A DNA stretch of 64,000 nt. It comes from Anthopleura xanthogrammica. Taxonomy: Eukaryota; Cnidaria; Anthozoa; Actiniaria; Actiniidae. Positions 31,538 through 57,472 of this stretch are shown piece after piece. The translations under genes and the position numbers were made by a program. Every line of letters starts with the position of its first letter. Positions within the stretch are counted from its first letter, which is position 1. The notes under the pieces were generated by a model. It was not told the DNA's origin, did no database searches, and was given only the letters and a program-made list of their open reading frames with translations. Where the stretch lies: the NCBI GenBank assembly GCA_964019055.1, contig OZ025209.1, forward strand, positions 5,301,071 through 5,365,070, written 5' to 3'.

Positions 31538-32218
31538 ATGGCTTCTTCTGCTGACGAGGCAGCAGCCTTGAAGCGTAACGTAGTTCATCAAACTCGACTG
31601 AAGCTCGCTTTAAGGCAGCTTGACCGAGACAGGAGTCTCAGGATCCGAGAGATTAACAAAGATACGCAAGTTTTTCTGCATCGACTTGGAGAATCGAAAA
31701 AGAGAGTTGGTCTTCCGGATTTGAAAACTGCGTCTAAAGCGAGAGCAGCGAGTGCACCGGTACGTCAAAAGGATCGACAAAAAATGACAGTTAATGCAAA
31801 AGAACCCGAACGACGCATCGTTACACCAAGTCAACAAGACTCAAACCATCCTTTTGTTACAAAACCATCTTATCAACTCGCAAACAGTGATCAACGTTTG
31901 GGTCGTTTCAGCAGCGCTAGGTCGTTGAGTACAAGTGCTCTCTGTCCTCCAATAAGAAGAAACGAAACGCCTTCGCGTGATTCCGAAACACGAACACCAC
32001 GTGATTCCACGATATCTCCAAGATTATCAAATAAGACACGCAAAGAAGTCAGATTTAGTCTTCCTTTGCAATATACCGACGATGAAGACAAACTAGAGAC
32101 TCCGAGAACACCATCACCGATCGTTACAAAAGGTATTGGACTGTTGAGAATCAAGAATAATGTTGACAGACCTTCTCGAAGATACTCTGCGTCACACGTT
32201 CGTTCTAAATACTTATGA
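31538..32218 (+). CDS. intronless gene for an uncharacterised basic protein (226 aa)
   Basis: An uninterrupted frame from ATG at 31538 (context gagagATGGC) to TGA at 32216. The product is basic and Ser/Arg/Thr-rich. Residues 1-60 look helical and charged (RLKLALRQLDRDRSLRIREI), compatible with a coiled coil. Residues 60-226 are probably disordered, with several Ser/Thr-Pro sites (TPSRDS, TPRDST, TPRTPSPI). There is no signal peptide or membrane segment, and I recognise no domain. Codon use is mixed and non-repetitive, and the length well exceeds chance in AT-rich DNA, which argues for a real gene. It lies on the same strand as, and about 800 bp upstream of, HEATR6, with no evidence that the two are linked. 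The function is unknown; it could be lineage-specific. Confidence 0.7.
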   Translation: MASSADEAAALKRNVVHQTRLKLALRQLDRDRSLRIREINKDTQVFLHRLGESKKRVGLPDLKTASKARAASAPVRQKDRQKMTVNAKEPERRIVTPSQQDSNHPFVTKPSYQLANSDQRLGRFSSARSLSTSALCPPIRRNETPSRDSETRTPRDSTISPRLSNKTRKEVRFSLPLQYTDDEDKLETPRTPSPIVTKGIGLLRIKNNVDRPSRRYSASHVRSKYL

Positions 32219-33049
32219 CAATGACGAGGATTTTTCAGTATCATAAAAGAAGAAATATTATAGTCGATAAATATTTAGGAACCGTTTATTATCCGTCATG
32301 GGAAATGGATGGCTGAGAAATTGGTAAAGTTGTAACTTTGCACGTTGACCTCCCCTATATATATAGCTTTCGAAAGGTAAAATTTTGAAGCCCCCTTTTT
32401 AGAAAGCTTTAGTGACAAGTCCCAAAGACCCTCCCCCGTAATATAACCTATTTGTCTGGTGGGCTTCTCAAGGAGAATCGCAAATATTTCAGGTCCCCCA
32501 CTTTTCTCCGCCACCCATCCTCCCGATAAACAAGAATGCGGCTGGCATAGTTTAGTGCATTTGTAGTGTGGTAAACTGAACTTACAAAATATTTGGTAAT
32601 TTATAATCATGAAATAGTTGGTGTGTAAAATTATAAAGTATTCTAGTTTGAAACTCGTTAACAAAGTTAACAGTCGAGAACATGTTGTCTTTTTTTTAAC
32701 GGGATAAGCTTACTGGGACATGGCAATGGTAACTAAGGGATCCGGAAGTCAAAAGAAAGTTGTAACTTTGCGCGGGATTCCTGTGGTTTATCGCCCGCGC
32801 TCATTGTATTTAGCGGTAATTCAAAAATCAAAATGGCTGACTTTCACAAATTTTTTTTGTGTAGATCTTTTCAGTACGATTTTTGCCTCAAAATTCATTC
32901 AATAGCTATCCAAAAAAATTATCTAAAGCCTCTAAGTGTTTGTTAAGAGGTATGAGGTAATTTAGAATCAATACAGATTCAAATTATAGTATAAAAACCT
33001 CCAAAAGTTCAGAGAAACAGACGAGACACTTGCAATTTTTGGACACATC
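32219..33049. other. intergenic region upstream of HEATR6
   Basis: AT-rich DNA between the 226-residue gene and the HEATR6 start codon. A stretch at 32330-32530 containing gttgtaactttg and cctcccctatata resembles an old repeat. I see no exon here. It must contain the HEATR6 promoter. Confidence 0.5.
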
Positions 33050-46973
<13,924 letters not shown>

Positions 46974-47404
46974 GAAAAGAAGACAGAGTAAACCGTGTTT
47001 AAAATAGCCAGACATGGTATATATAGTGAGAAGACAGTAAACCATGTTTGAAGTGGCCAGAATGAGCAAGTGTATGGTAAACTGGGACAACAAAAGATGG
47101 TACAACAGGCCAAAAGTGTGAAAGGAGCTGACAAGACCAGCTTTGGCAAGTATGGAAGGTCATATCCATCATATTTCATCCATTGACAGGAGAGATTGCC
47201 AGTAATGAGTGATAGAATGGCAGAAATCTCATGCAGGATCATAGTAAATACCATGTGTATTTGCAGAAAATGACAAACATTTCAGTAATATCAGTAAAAA
47301 TAATGATAAAAGTGTCTGGTAAAAGTAAAAATTGTCTCCATTTTCCCAGACAACAACCTAGTGTTGTTTATCCCTATAGATATATACCTGAGTAACTGAA
47401 AACT

Positions 47405-47590
47405 GCCGATAACCTTTACACTGAATCAAAATATGGTGACCAATTTAAATAACTATTGTTTTGGACTGACCAGCCTCTCATAAATGTAAAAACGTTTTTA
47501 TGTTTCCGTGATGAACACAAGGCTAGTCAGTCCAGAACATATTTATAGTCATTCAAATTGGTCGCCATATTTTGTTTCAATGTGTGAGGA
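47405..47590. repeat. foldback element with arms of about 70 bp
   Basis: tttacactgaatcaaaatat, ggtgaccaatttaaat mirrored by attcaaattggtcgccatat and tttgtttcaatgtgtgagg. Inner arms ggactgaccagcct / aggctagtcagtcc. Confidence 0.85.
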
Positions 47591-48579
47591 CAGATCTTGA
47601 GATCAAAAAATATTCAATAAATAGGAATAAAAGAAAATCAATTACTAAACTATTGATTCATTTTATTCAAAATTAGATATTTCCTAAACTATAAAATCAT
47701 ATTTTAAGTTAATAAATTGTTAGGTTCTTCAGATAACTATGCATTTGTAGACAACTTTTTTTGGGACGCTAAAATTACCCTATTATTGTGCAAGTAGCCA
47801 TTTACTAAGATCGTGATTCCTAAAAATACCTTTTTCAAATTGCATTTAGAATATTTTTGAATTTATTGATTGTTAACCATCATCACTTGGATGTAAAAGC
47901 AGAAGATGATGAACCAACCAAAGGGTTAAAAATATATAAATAAATGGGATTTAGCAGTGGCATTTCTCCAGAATAACTAAGAAGAAAAGTCTTTTCTTCC
48001 ACTGAAATTCCAATTGAAATTTAGAAGTTTATTTTTGTTGAAGGAGAAAAACTGGAGAACCTGGTAAACTACCCTCAAAGCATGGGAGAGAACCAACAAG
48101 CAACTCTACTCACATATGACACCAAGTCTGGGAATAAAGCTTGGGTCGCATTGGTGTTGCATCATATACAGCCAATGTCATTAATGTTGTCGACCAAAAA
48201 AATACATTTAGACCAAAAGAAATGTCATGTGATACCTAATACACTCGCTCAAGTGCTTGATACCAGCAATCATTGTATAAGTAGAGTTAATAATTATTAT
48301 TCTCTGTTCACTGTTACTCATTATAGAGTTTGAAACCAGAATATATATATTTTAAAACAAATAAACAAATCATCACATACGTGATACTTCTTTTGGTCTT
48401 TAAGTCTTTTTTCACAGGACAACATTTTTGACATTATGACTATATATCTTGGATGAATTATAAAACATTTCTTAGCAAGCTCTTTTCTTTTCAATTGTCT
48501 TTTGATATATCACCACTGTGTCTTGCCAAGCATTAGCTTTGTCATGCCAGTATTTATCTTTGAAAGCATTCTTCCCTGT

Positions 48580-48870
48580 GGGGTAGGGGGAGGGGTTTCC
48601 TGTCAATATCAGGTTACCAAGGATACATGCTTGCCAGGCTTTGTAAGGTTTCATTTGCATTGTTAATTCCAAGTCTATTATTTCAATTTACACATCTTAA
48701 GTTCCACTGCCATATTTGAAAAAAAGTCCCTGCCAGGGAGGGGGGAGAGATTTCCTGTCAATATCTGGTTACCAAGGATACAAGCTTGCCAGGTTTTGTG
48801 AGGTTTCATTTGCATTGTTAATTCCAAGTCTATTATTTCAATTTACACATCTAGGGACTGCCATATTTAG
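48580..48870. repeat. tandem duplication of a block of about 145 bp
   Basis: Both copies contain tttcctgtcaatatc, ggttaccaaggatac, gtttcatttgcattgttaat, ccaagtctattatttcaatt and tacacatct in the same order, starting near 48585 and 48735. Confidence 0.9.
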
Positions 48871-49565
48871 TAACGAGTGTCTGAAAAGGAATAACAAATA
48901 GCTATTATTACAACATCATGACTACCATAGGTACAACTTATTAAATATGTGAAAGAAAAACATTATATATGTAAACATATATATATATGAATTTAAATTG
49001 ATCATCACAATATATTACAACTAATTTATGGCACATGTGACCAGCAACTCGAATGTTTTGATTGGAATTTCAGCGGCTTTGTTTGAAATTCCAAATCTCA
49101 GCACCAACTATGATCAAAACTCGAGCAACTCAAATTATTTTTATTTTTAAGAAAAAAAATTTTCAAGCTGATACTTAGCAAAGTGGTTGGAATGTGAATT
49201 ATTTTGGAAAATATTTCACAATCATTCATGATAGCAGGTCCAAAACCTAATTCTTAACTGAATTTTTTTGGAAAATCATGGAGCCGTTGATCAGAGATTT
49301 GAAATGCTAAATAAATATGAAGCCTTGAAAACTACATTTGAATTCTCGGATTTACTGGTCATGAGTGATGTAAATTAGCTGTAAGTAACTTATTTTAGCC
49401 AGTTACAATGTGAAGAGAGTCCAGAATAAAATCTAAGATAAAAGTCATGAGCTATGAATTAGCCTCATTGAGAGCTGGTCTATATAATGAGTTATATATG
49501 TGTGACAGTAACATGGAAATACACACTACAACAACTTTAGTAAATGTTATTGTTGGTAACCTTAC

Positions 49566-52500
49566 CTCCTGGTCAGTGCTTTCTGTTACATACTGATATT
49601 TCTTTTCGCGATAAAAGTTTTTTCTTCTTAGTACATACAGGACAACTATATCACATAGGACTGTAGCCTGTAAGTAAATGTTGAAAACGTTTAACAATAA
49701 CATTATGTAATATATGTATATTCCTAAAGTCAGGGCTGCCATTGCTAACTCACAGATTGAACCATGAAACATTACCTCGGGACTGATCTAAGTCAGGGCA
49801 TGGCTAACTCACAGATTGAACCTTGAAACAGCCTCTGAGTTGATCTAAGTCAGGGCATAGCTAACTCACAGATCCAACCCTGAAACAACCTCTGGGCTGA
49901 TCTAAGTCAGGGCATGGCTAACTCACAGATCCAACCCTGAAACAACCTCTGGGCTGATCTAAGTCAGGGCATGGCTAACTCACAGATCCAACCCTGAAAC
50001 AACCTCTTGGCTGATCTAAGTCAGGGCATGGCTAACTCACAGGTTGAATTGGGAATTAGCATGATTGTGGAGGGAGGAAAGGTGGAGGACCTAACAATAT
50101 GTACTCATTTGTAATGTCGAGTCCAGGGATCATGAAAACCAGAGACCTCAGGGGTGCGAGGCAAGTGCACTACCACTAAATAGGTTTAGCACATTACAGA
50201 TCTGTACTTACAACTCCTAGAAGAGCTAAGCCTGAACCCAAGTTTAAAAACAATGGTACAACATTGAATTTGCCTCCCTGAAAAATAAAAAAAAATTATG
50301 ATTCCAGTTTATATGTTTTTTAAATCCATCCATCTGACCATACACCTATCAATACACTTGAGCCAATCCACTTTATTCATTCATTCTATCCATTTTCATT
50401 CCATTCATTTATTTATTTATTCCATTCATTCATTCATTCATTCCGTACTTTTATTCATCCCATTCATTTATTCATCCCATTAGTGATTCATTCCATCCAT
50501 TCATTCATTCCATACATTCATTCATTCATTAGCTAAGGTTTTTACCTGTCCTATCACCGTGACAACAAAACGAATGCCATAAGACTTGAATAATGTTCGA
50601 TGGAGAGTGTCATTCTTAACGTAATAATTGGCATGTCTGCAAACCATAAAAATCTTCATCAATTTGATAACCAAAATGTGGCAACAATGATCTCACATGG
50701 AATAATAATTTAAAAATTCTACAATAATTATAGCTGTGCACTAGCTGCCACCTACCTAAAGTTATAACCCCCTGCAATAGGTGCATGAGCATCGTCCAGT
50801 CTGTTGGAAGAGTAGCATCATATTTATTCATATTAATATAAGTAATAGGAACGAAGTATTGATCATAAATCAATACTGGGTAGCATGGGTAGCGTACATT
50901 GCTAATGCGTTGTCTTTCACCATTGTGGTTCCAAAGGTTCTGGTCACTGGTTCGAGAGGTTGTCGTATGTGTTTTGAGTTTTTGTTTGATGTGTTGTTCT
51001 CTCTTGTGCTACGAGGGTTTTCTCCAGGTAGTCCAGTTTCCTCCCTCCATAAAAATCAACATGTGAGTGAGCGTGGTTTGCATACATTTTTTAATGTAGC
51101 GGTAGTGTGTTTGAGTGAAAATTGTCCCCAATAATAGTGCAAGAGCACTTTCACAGCTAGACACTTTCACAACATGATCTTTTGGCAAGGATGACTGCCA
51201 GGTATGAGTGGGGGGGGGGGGGGGGGGGATGAACTCCAGAGGTATTCAAGGACTACTTGACACACACCAATAATATAAATGTAGCGTAATGATGCATACC
51301 TTCTAAATGAATAGACTGGTTCACATGAGTACAACAGAGGGTCAAAATTACATTGCCAGTCAATAATGATTCCCATTACTCCTCCCTGTTCAAGAACAAA
51401 AAGAGATAGTCACTTTGCAATTATTGCCCAATTTTTACTATGACATCACAGCTTGTTTACATGGACAAGAATAATAGAAATTTAGGCTAAATCTCTTTGT
51501 TCGGGATATTTAGCGTAATATTTAGCTGCACTCACTTTCCACTATATCAAGATAGGGTAATTGAAAAAATCGGATAAAGTTAGCTGTTATAAAGAATAGA
51601 TAGTAGAAGAAATAATGAATGAGATTTGGATGGGAATGGAATTTGGATGGGAATAGGAGTGAGATGGTATATACATAGAAATGGGATTGAGATGGGAGGA
51701 TGGGAATTGAATGGGAATTGTATTTAACTGTGGTTTCATACACGAGGTTTAATTAATACTGGCAATTGTAATTTAAAAGATAACGTTTATGGGAGAACAA
51801 CTTTAGATCCCTGAGAAAAGTCCTTTAAACACAGGAAAATACCAGTGAACATACCTCAAAGGCAATCTGTGTGAAGTTTTCCCCACAATCTTCCACAATG
51901 GTTTGTAGTTTGAATATAGGGCAAAGTGGGGAATTTTTCTTGTCATATGAACACTTCTTCAATGTTTTTGAGTCTGCTTTGGAGTCAATATTTCTCCTAA
52001 AATCCACAGGTATCCCAAAATCAATATACACACCACAGGTATCCCAAAATCAATATACACACCACAGGTATCCCAAAATCAATATACACACCACAGGTAT
52101 CCCAAAATCAAGGAAGCTTGTGTAAATATTAGATAGTAACACACCAATCCAGGATTTCTCATTGAGGGAATCATTATCACTCACCACTCAACAAATTGTC
52201 TGTCCCTCCACTCCCCAAAAACAAATACACACACGCACACACACACACATCAATTAAATTCTCAACCTGAAAGGACATCACAGGAACCCCTGAACCACCA
52301 GTCTACCCCCGACCCCAAGTCAATACTTGTAAAGTTGCAGATATCCCCTGCAACATCATCATGTTAATACGATACTACTGCAGCATACAATACCCTGAAA
52401 CTCCTGATGGGAGGCACCCCAGGGAATCCTGGCTACCCACCCCAGCCTGCAACATTTTCATGTTAATGTGATATTGCTCCATATATACTACTATTTCATG

Positions 52501-55382
52501 TTATTTCTAAAATTTCTTACTTGGATATTTTGAAGCCTGGAAACTGCACAGTATTCTTGATCAAAACTGTAAAATTTCTTGCATCAAGTAAAGGTTTTCC
52601 TTTCCTGTTTCATAAAGCAAAAATAAGATTTGGCAACATGATGGAAGTGATGACTGATGATCATGATGACGAATATGATCATGATGATGATGATGATAAT
52701 GATGAGCGATGATGATGATGAGCGATGATGATGATGATGATGAAAAGAAAAATGATAAGAATGAATGATAAGGATTTCTTGATCATGTGTGTATACTTCT
52801 TTTTAAATTATCATCAGGGGTGGTAAGGTTTTTTCTCGTGTGAAATCATGAATGGGATTTTTTAATTTTCGTGATCTGTGATGAACATGTTCTAAATTTC
52901 TAGAGTAGTGAATTTTCTTGGATTTGATAGTTCAATAATAGGCGTGATCATAATTTGGTACTATGCTTCTCAGTTGAGCTTGGAAAGACCGAAGTTTTGT
53001 CACAAAGTTTTGTCGTTGAAATGTGCATGTTGTCATGCATATGGGCAACGTCAAAAGTATTGAATCGTATAGTGTGGGAAAAATTCACAAGCTTTATTGC
53101 CGCCGCGATGATGTCAGTATCATGCTTGCTTCCTATTGAATACTTTTAAGGTTACTCTTGACAACATGCACATTTCATCTACAAAAATGCATGACAAAAC
53201 TTTGGTTGTTTCAAGCTCAACTGAGAAGCATAATAACATAAGATAACTACTTACTGTAAGCTGGGGTTGAATATCGGCATAGGAGTTGCATCTAATTCTA
53301 TAGGACACCAAGCATACACTTCACATGTGTTAGTGGTGTTATCATATGGGACACACTTTCCTGTCATTATCCCTGAAAGTGAAAAAAATGAATGAATGAA
53401 TAGATGGATGAATGGATGGATGGATGGATGGATGGATGGTTGAACCGATAGGATGGATGTAATTGATGGAGGGATGGGGAGAGCCTACGTAGCAAGCAGT
53501 TGATGTAACATATTCATAAAAATACAATGCATCACACCTCATTAAATAGATAGAATACAACAGATTTCTCGAATACATTACATCAAATGTAGGTTCTCCC
53601 AAAATGGATGTAATAGATGGAATGCATGAATGGGATAGATGAATGAATGGATGGATGCATTGATGGATGAGACGGATGGGATGGGTGTCTGAAAGAATGG
53701 ATGGAAGGGATGAATGGAAACAATGGATGTTTTTTTGTGTTTTCCTGACTACAATAAAACAAGGATGATTTATTTTTATGTGATATGAGAATTATAACCA
53801 GTTACTTAAATGAAAAAAAAATTTTGAAAAACTAAGTAATCCAGATAGTAGATAATCCTTACCATGACCATATAGGGTTGGCTGGTTGGCTTGGCAGTCA
53901 CTTTCATTTTTACACACAGCACCTTTTACTCCTGAACTTTCAGGACATGTGCTTTGTGTTTGATCTGGTGTGATGATCATGTCTGTTGTGACAAAAAATG
54001 CACCATTTTCCTGAAGAGTGGATGAAGAAAATACCATTTTTATTGCATGTTTCTTACCAAGAATATTTCGTGTTTCTTTACAGTGCTTTTCATATTTCTG
54101 TGTCTTACCGACTCAAGACATATGGTGTTTTCACTTCTGTCAATGAAACTTATATTACAATAGGCTGAGTTAATTCCATTGGGAGCAATAAAGATATTTA
54201 CATGTGAAAATGGTATTTTAGGCACAGGAATTTCCTTATCATTCAATCAGAATGAACTTGGTTATTGTAAGAATGATTGACAGAAGCCAAAATGCCAGAT
54301 GTCAGGAGTCGGTGGGTCACAGAAATATAAAAATGTGCTGTACAAGAGATGAGACAAAATGAGACAAGATGGAGAAGAGGAGAGGAGAGGAGCCTTAAAG
54401 AGAGGAGGAGACAAGATGCGAGGGGAGGGGAGAGGGGGAGAGGAGGAGAGGAGAGAAGAGGAGAGGAGTAGTGAGGAGACGAGACGCGAGGAGAGAACTG
54501 AACTAGACAGGAGGGGGTGATGAAACAAGATGAGAAAAGAAGAGAAAAGGATGGAAATAGAATTATCAATTCTTACTTCAGGAGGAATAACATAATCAGC
54601 GTCATCCCACACATGAGGACCACCATACAACGGAAACTGTTCTCCACTCTTCAATGTCAGGTTCGTAAATGTAACACCTTTGACTTTAGTTGTGACTGAA
54701 CTGTAAGGTTTTTCTGTTGCTTGGTAACCTTTTTTATATATAATTACATACCTAGAAACAAATGATGACGACCATTAATATTAGTGAACAAAGGATGATA
54801 TTTTAGAACAAAAAATTGCGATTAAAGTCGACTTTAAATAAAGAACAATAATAAAGTTAAAGTCAACAATGCCAGATGCAAATTCATTTTTATGTACACG
54901 AAGCTTGAACAAGAACCAGTACATCTTACATTACCAGTGAATTCTAGCCTTCTAAAGTTTCAAAACTAATTCTAGAATCAATAATAATAACGATTTTATG
55001 CAGGAAATGTGTTAAAGAGGAAGAAATATGATAAAATTTCGAAATATTCAAAGGGGCTTTCACAATCATTACAGTGTTACACAACATCCGTTCAACTTGT
55101 CCTTTCGCTAAAATTGGTAGGAAAAAGTTAAATCAAGGGAAAATGATATTAAACGATAAAAGAAACAACGAAAGACGAAGAAAGCTGAACAATATCAATT
55201 GTAGAACCTAAAAAATACTATAAAATGGTCAAACTGGATGTTCAAACTTACCCGATAACATAGCATATAATAGCTAGCTGAATGAGTCGATTTATAAGCC
55301 CTACTTTCTTGCTTTTAATATGAACAATCTTAGAGGTATTGTACTCTAGAAGAGCGTCGCAAACACTCCTGCAAAAGGACAT
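49566..55382 (-). CDS. P2X purinoceptor (ATP-gated cation channel), gene A; last exon unresolved
   Basis: Exons, minus order: 55382-55252, 54751-54577, 54010-53863, 53372-53255, 52604-52521, 51996-51855, 51385-51300, 50800-50756, 50636-50546, 50277-50212, 49667-49566. Every junction is GT-AG and in phase, giving about 396 residues. TM1 is LINRLIQLAIICYVIG, followed by YKKGYQ. Conserved ATP-site residues are visible: the TTKVKG lysines, the NFT threonine, GGYNFR and the lysine of FKSYGIRF. The ten canonical ectodomain cysteines are present, plus an extra one in EDCGENF. TM2 is GSGLALLGVATVLCDIVVLYV, followed by the YxxxK motif (YREKK). Known role: trimeric plasma-membrane channel opened by extracellular ATP. 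The in-frame start at 55382 is preferred to the upstream Met at 55505 because P2X N-termini are short. Exon 11 ends in a consensus donor matching gene B; read-through would stop at 49452. Gene B lies upstream on the same strand. Confidence 0.94.
49730..50180 (-). mobile_element. SINE with 3' tail expanded into a 57-bp tandem array
   Basis: About five near-identical copies of a 57-bp unit (ccctgaaacaacctctgggc, gtcagggcatggctaactca) precede an inverted SINE body (tggagggaggaaagg) and head (caagtgcactaccacta). It lies between P2X gene A exons 10 and 11. Confidence 0.9.
50320..50530. repeat. (CATT)n imperfect microsatellite
   Basis: cattcatt and catccattc runs in the P2X gene A intron between exons 9 and 10, beginning about 45 bp from exon 10. 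Confidence 0.85.
50880..51062 (+). mobile_element. tRNA-derived SINE (15183 variant)
   Basis: gggtagcatgggtagcgtac head, cactggttcgagaggttg B box, then body cgagggttttctccaggtag and cctccctccataaaaatcaa. P2X gene A, intron between exons 7 and 8. Confidence 0.65.
52005..52112. repeat. minisatellite, 29-bp unit, at a splice acceptor
   Basis: Four copies of caggtatcccaaaatcaata (then tacacacca), ending about 10 bp from the 3' splice site of P2X gene A exon 6 (exon starts at 51996 on the minus strand). Confidence 0.92.
52660..52745. repeat. (GATGAT)n microsatellite
   Basis: atgatgatgatg and gagcgatgatgatg units in the P2X gene A intron upstream of exon 5. Confidence 0.9.
52963..53238. repeat. 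foldback element with long arms
   Basis: atgcttctcagttgagctt, gttttgtc and gaaatgtgcatgttgtca at the left are mirrored by tgacaacatgcacatttc, gacaaaac and aagctcaactgagaagcat at the right. The interior contains attgaatcg/attgaatac. P2X gene A, between exons 4 and 5. Confidence 0.85.
53390..53450. repeat. (GGAT)n microsatellite
   Basis: aatgaatgaat then ggatggatggatggatgg, just upstream of P2X gene A exon 4. Similar degenerate gatgaatgga text continues at 53600-53740. Confidence 0.88.
54370..54500. repeat. (GAGAGGAG)n purine tract
   Basis: Low-complexity gagagg/gaggag sequence in P2X gene A intron 2. The Ser/Leu-rich open frames on the minus strand across it are artefacts. Confidence 0.88.
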
Positions 55383-56017
55383 TTTGATAAAATTTTGGAC
55401 GATTAATTCAGTCGGACGAGGAATAGACGAATGGATGGATGAAGTCACGCGCTCTGTGATTTCATGCGTATTACACGTGACCACGTGACCTCTCTTGATG
55501 GACATTTAAAAACGTTGAAGTCACGCATGTGAGATGAATTACATACTTAGAACTTTCTCGTTTTGTCCACACTAATCCGCGAAAATAGTCCACTTCCGAG
55601 ATATGCTTCGCTTATCACGAACAAAGGTTTCAATGTGAGGCTTCGTGCTAAATGTTCAGTGATTCGTGACAGGAGAAAGGAATAAGTTTAATGTACCACG
55701 GAGCCTCGCAGTACTGAGAACTTGTGCGTGACAAGCGAAGCATACCTCGTAAAAGGGCTATTTCAAAAACACTGTTTTTGCACTGAAAAGACATGGAAGG
55801 TATTCTGTCGACACTAAAACACTTGGATCATTTTAGCGTTCATATTCAAGTGTTACCATTTCAGACAGCGTGACATTCCCTTGAGTATTATTTCTTTTGC
55901 TTGCCAATAACATTTGAGCTTCAGGGTATAGTGTTGTACATGAAGAATTTGAATGGGGTTTGGGATTCACTCCTATTTTTGTCCTGTGAAAATGGAATTT
56001 ATTATAAATGGGAATGG

Positions 56018-56141
56018 GAGTTAGGCTAGTCTCCTACCCTAGCGCTTGCTAGGGTCATCTATACGTTCTAGTAGCTAGTGAGGGGATAGAATGTAGAAAT
56101 GACCCTAGCAGTGGCTGTGTAGGAGACTAGAGTTAGGCCAC
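56018..56141. repeat. foldback element related to 45951
   Basis: ggctagtctcctaccctagc / cctagcagtggctgtgtagg plus agactagagttaggcc show an inverted arrangement with an agtctcct/aggagact core. Confidence 0.65.
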
Positions 56142-57472
56142 TGGGAGTGGGAAATGAAATAGTAAAAAATGGGATTTTTATAAACTCCTAAAAACAAATA
56201 GGAAAATCACTCCCTTTCAAATTCTGACTGCATCTTATCTCCAATCCTCCCCCTACGGAACAGAAGAAATGGTCACTCCCAATTTGTTGTGAACCTGGTA
56301 AAATTCAGTTTCTGTGCGATTTGCAACACATCAATAATGCACAAGAAGTTAAATGACCTTTTTGCCCATATTACTGCTGCATTAAAACACTCGTATTAAT
56401 TCTTATAGGGTTCGAATGAGAAGCTGTATTTTATTACTTAATATATATTTAGGTGCAATTATTTACATATCTCTATATTTATATAAGTGTATCAAATATT
56501 TATGATAGATATTTCTGATTGATGATCAATATTAAATAATCTGATTAATCAATATACCGTTACATTACTATATTTTATTCTTATGAAAATTCTAAGTGAT
56601 TACAAATAACGAAAATATCATACAAAACATTGTTTGTACATTTACATTTGAACATCAGTGGCATCGTAATCATGAAAATCTCAGTAAATCTAGTCTACCC
56701 CCCCCCCCCCTCTCTCTGCACAATGCCTCCTGGATTTCCTGGAGTCCTCCTCTGCTTGGGGGTGTCCAGCAATTAAATGTAACATTAGAATATAATTTCT
56801 ATGTTGCCTATATATTTCTACCTACAGCTACTGCACCTTGATTGGCTCAAGCTATTCCCATATCTATCAAAACCTTCCTACTTCAACTGCTTGTAATTTT
56901 GACCTCTTGGTTCAATGTCTTCATAACCATCATTACTGGTCTAGAAAAATAAAAAGGCTGTTAGTGATGAAATGTTGGAATTTCTATAAGGCCCATTTAT
57001 GAGCTGGGATTGTCAGCCCAACTTTCTGGAAACAAATCGTGTGTGTACTTTAGTGCTCTATTCAAGCCAAATTTAATTTTAAAAAATCGGTCCAACATAA
57101 AAAATCAAATTTATAAGAATTCTCTATTTGCATACTTTTTTATCATCATTATTGCCAGTACTTGCGAAACTGTTACTAAGTTTGATGGCATCACCTTCCT
57201 ATTTCACAAAAAATAAAGCATATTTAAATGAGCCTTTGAGCTGAATGAGCTTTTCTGTTTCAGAATAAATCTATTTACTAATAATACCGGTCCTTTGTTT
57301 ATGGCGGTAAATATCCAAGTAAGCCTCACACTATTAAGTATTAATTTTGTTTTTATTAGTGTCATAGTTTTTTGCTCGTATTATAAGTTAACTTAGTATT
57401 CAGGTTATGGCTTATTTCTTATATCTTTTATAATTAGTTCTATAAGTTGAACATTTAGCATTTAGGATATTT

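Larger units (their letters stand above)
46974..49451. other. intergenic region between convergent HEATR6 and P2X gene A
   Basis: Downstream of the HEATR6 stop and beyond the last confirmed P2X exon. It holds a foldback at 47405-47590, a SINE fragment near 48050-48180, a duplicated block at 48580-48870 and AT-rich DNA. The missing last coding exon and 3' UTR of P2X gene A should lie here, possibly in the duplicated block. Confidence 0.55.

Noticed and set aside
48472..48672. 66-residue open frame as P2X gene A last exon
   Set aside because: No acceptor joins exon 11 to it in phase without a stop, and it overlaps a duplicated non-coding block.
49730..50050. Regular repeat array resembling a CRISPR
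   Set aside because: Units are contiguous 57-bp copies without unique spacers, and the same module ends a SINE. The genome is eukaryotic.
54243..54654. Ser/Leu-rich open frames on the minus strand
   Set aside because: A purine/pyrimidine tract in P2X gene A intron 2. Only 54751-54577 is coding, matching P2X.
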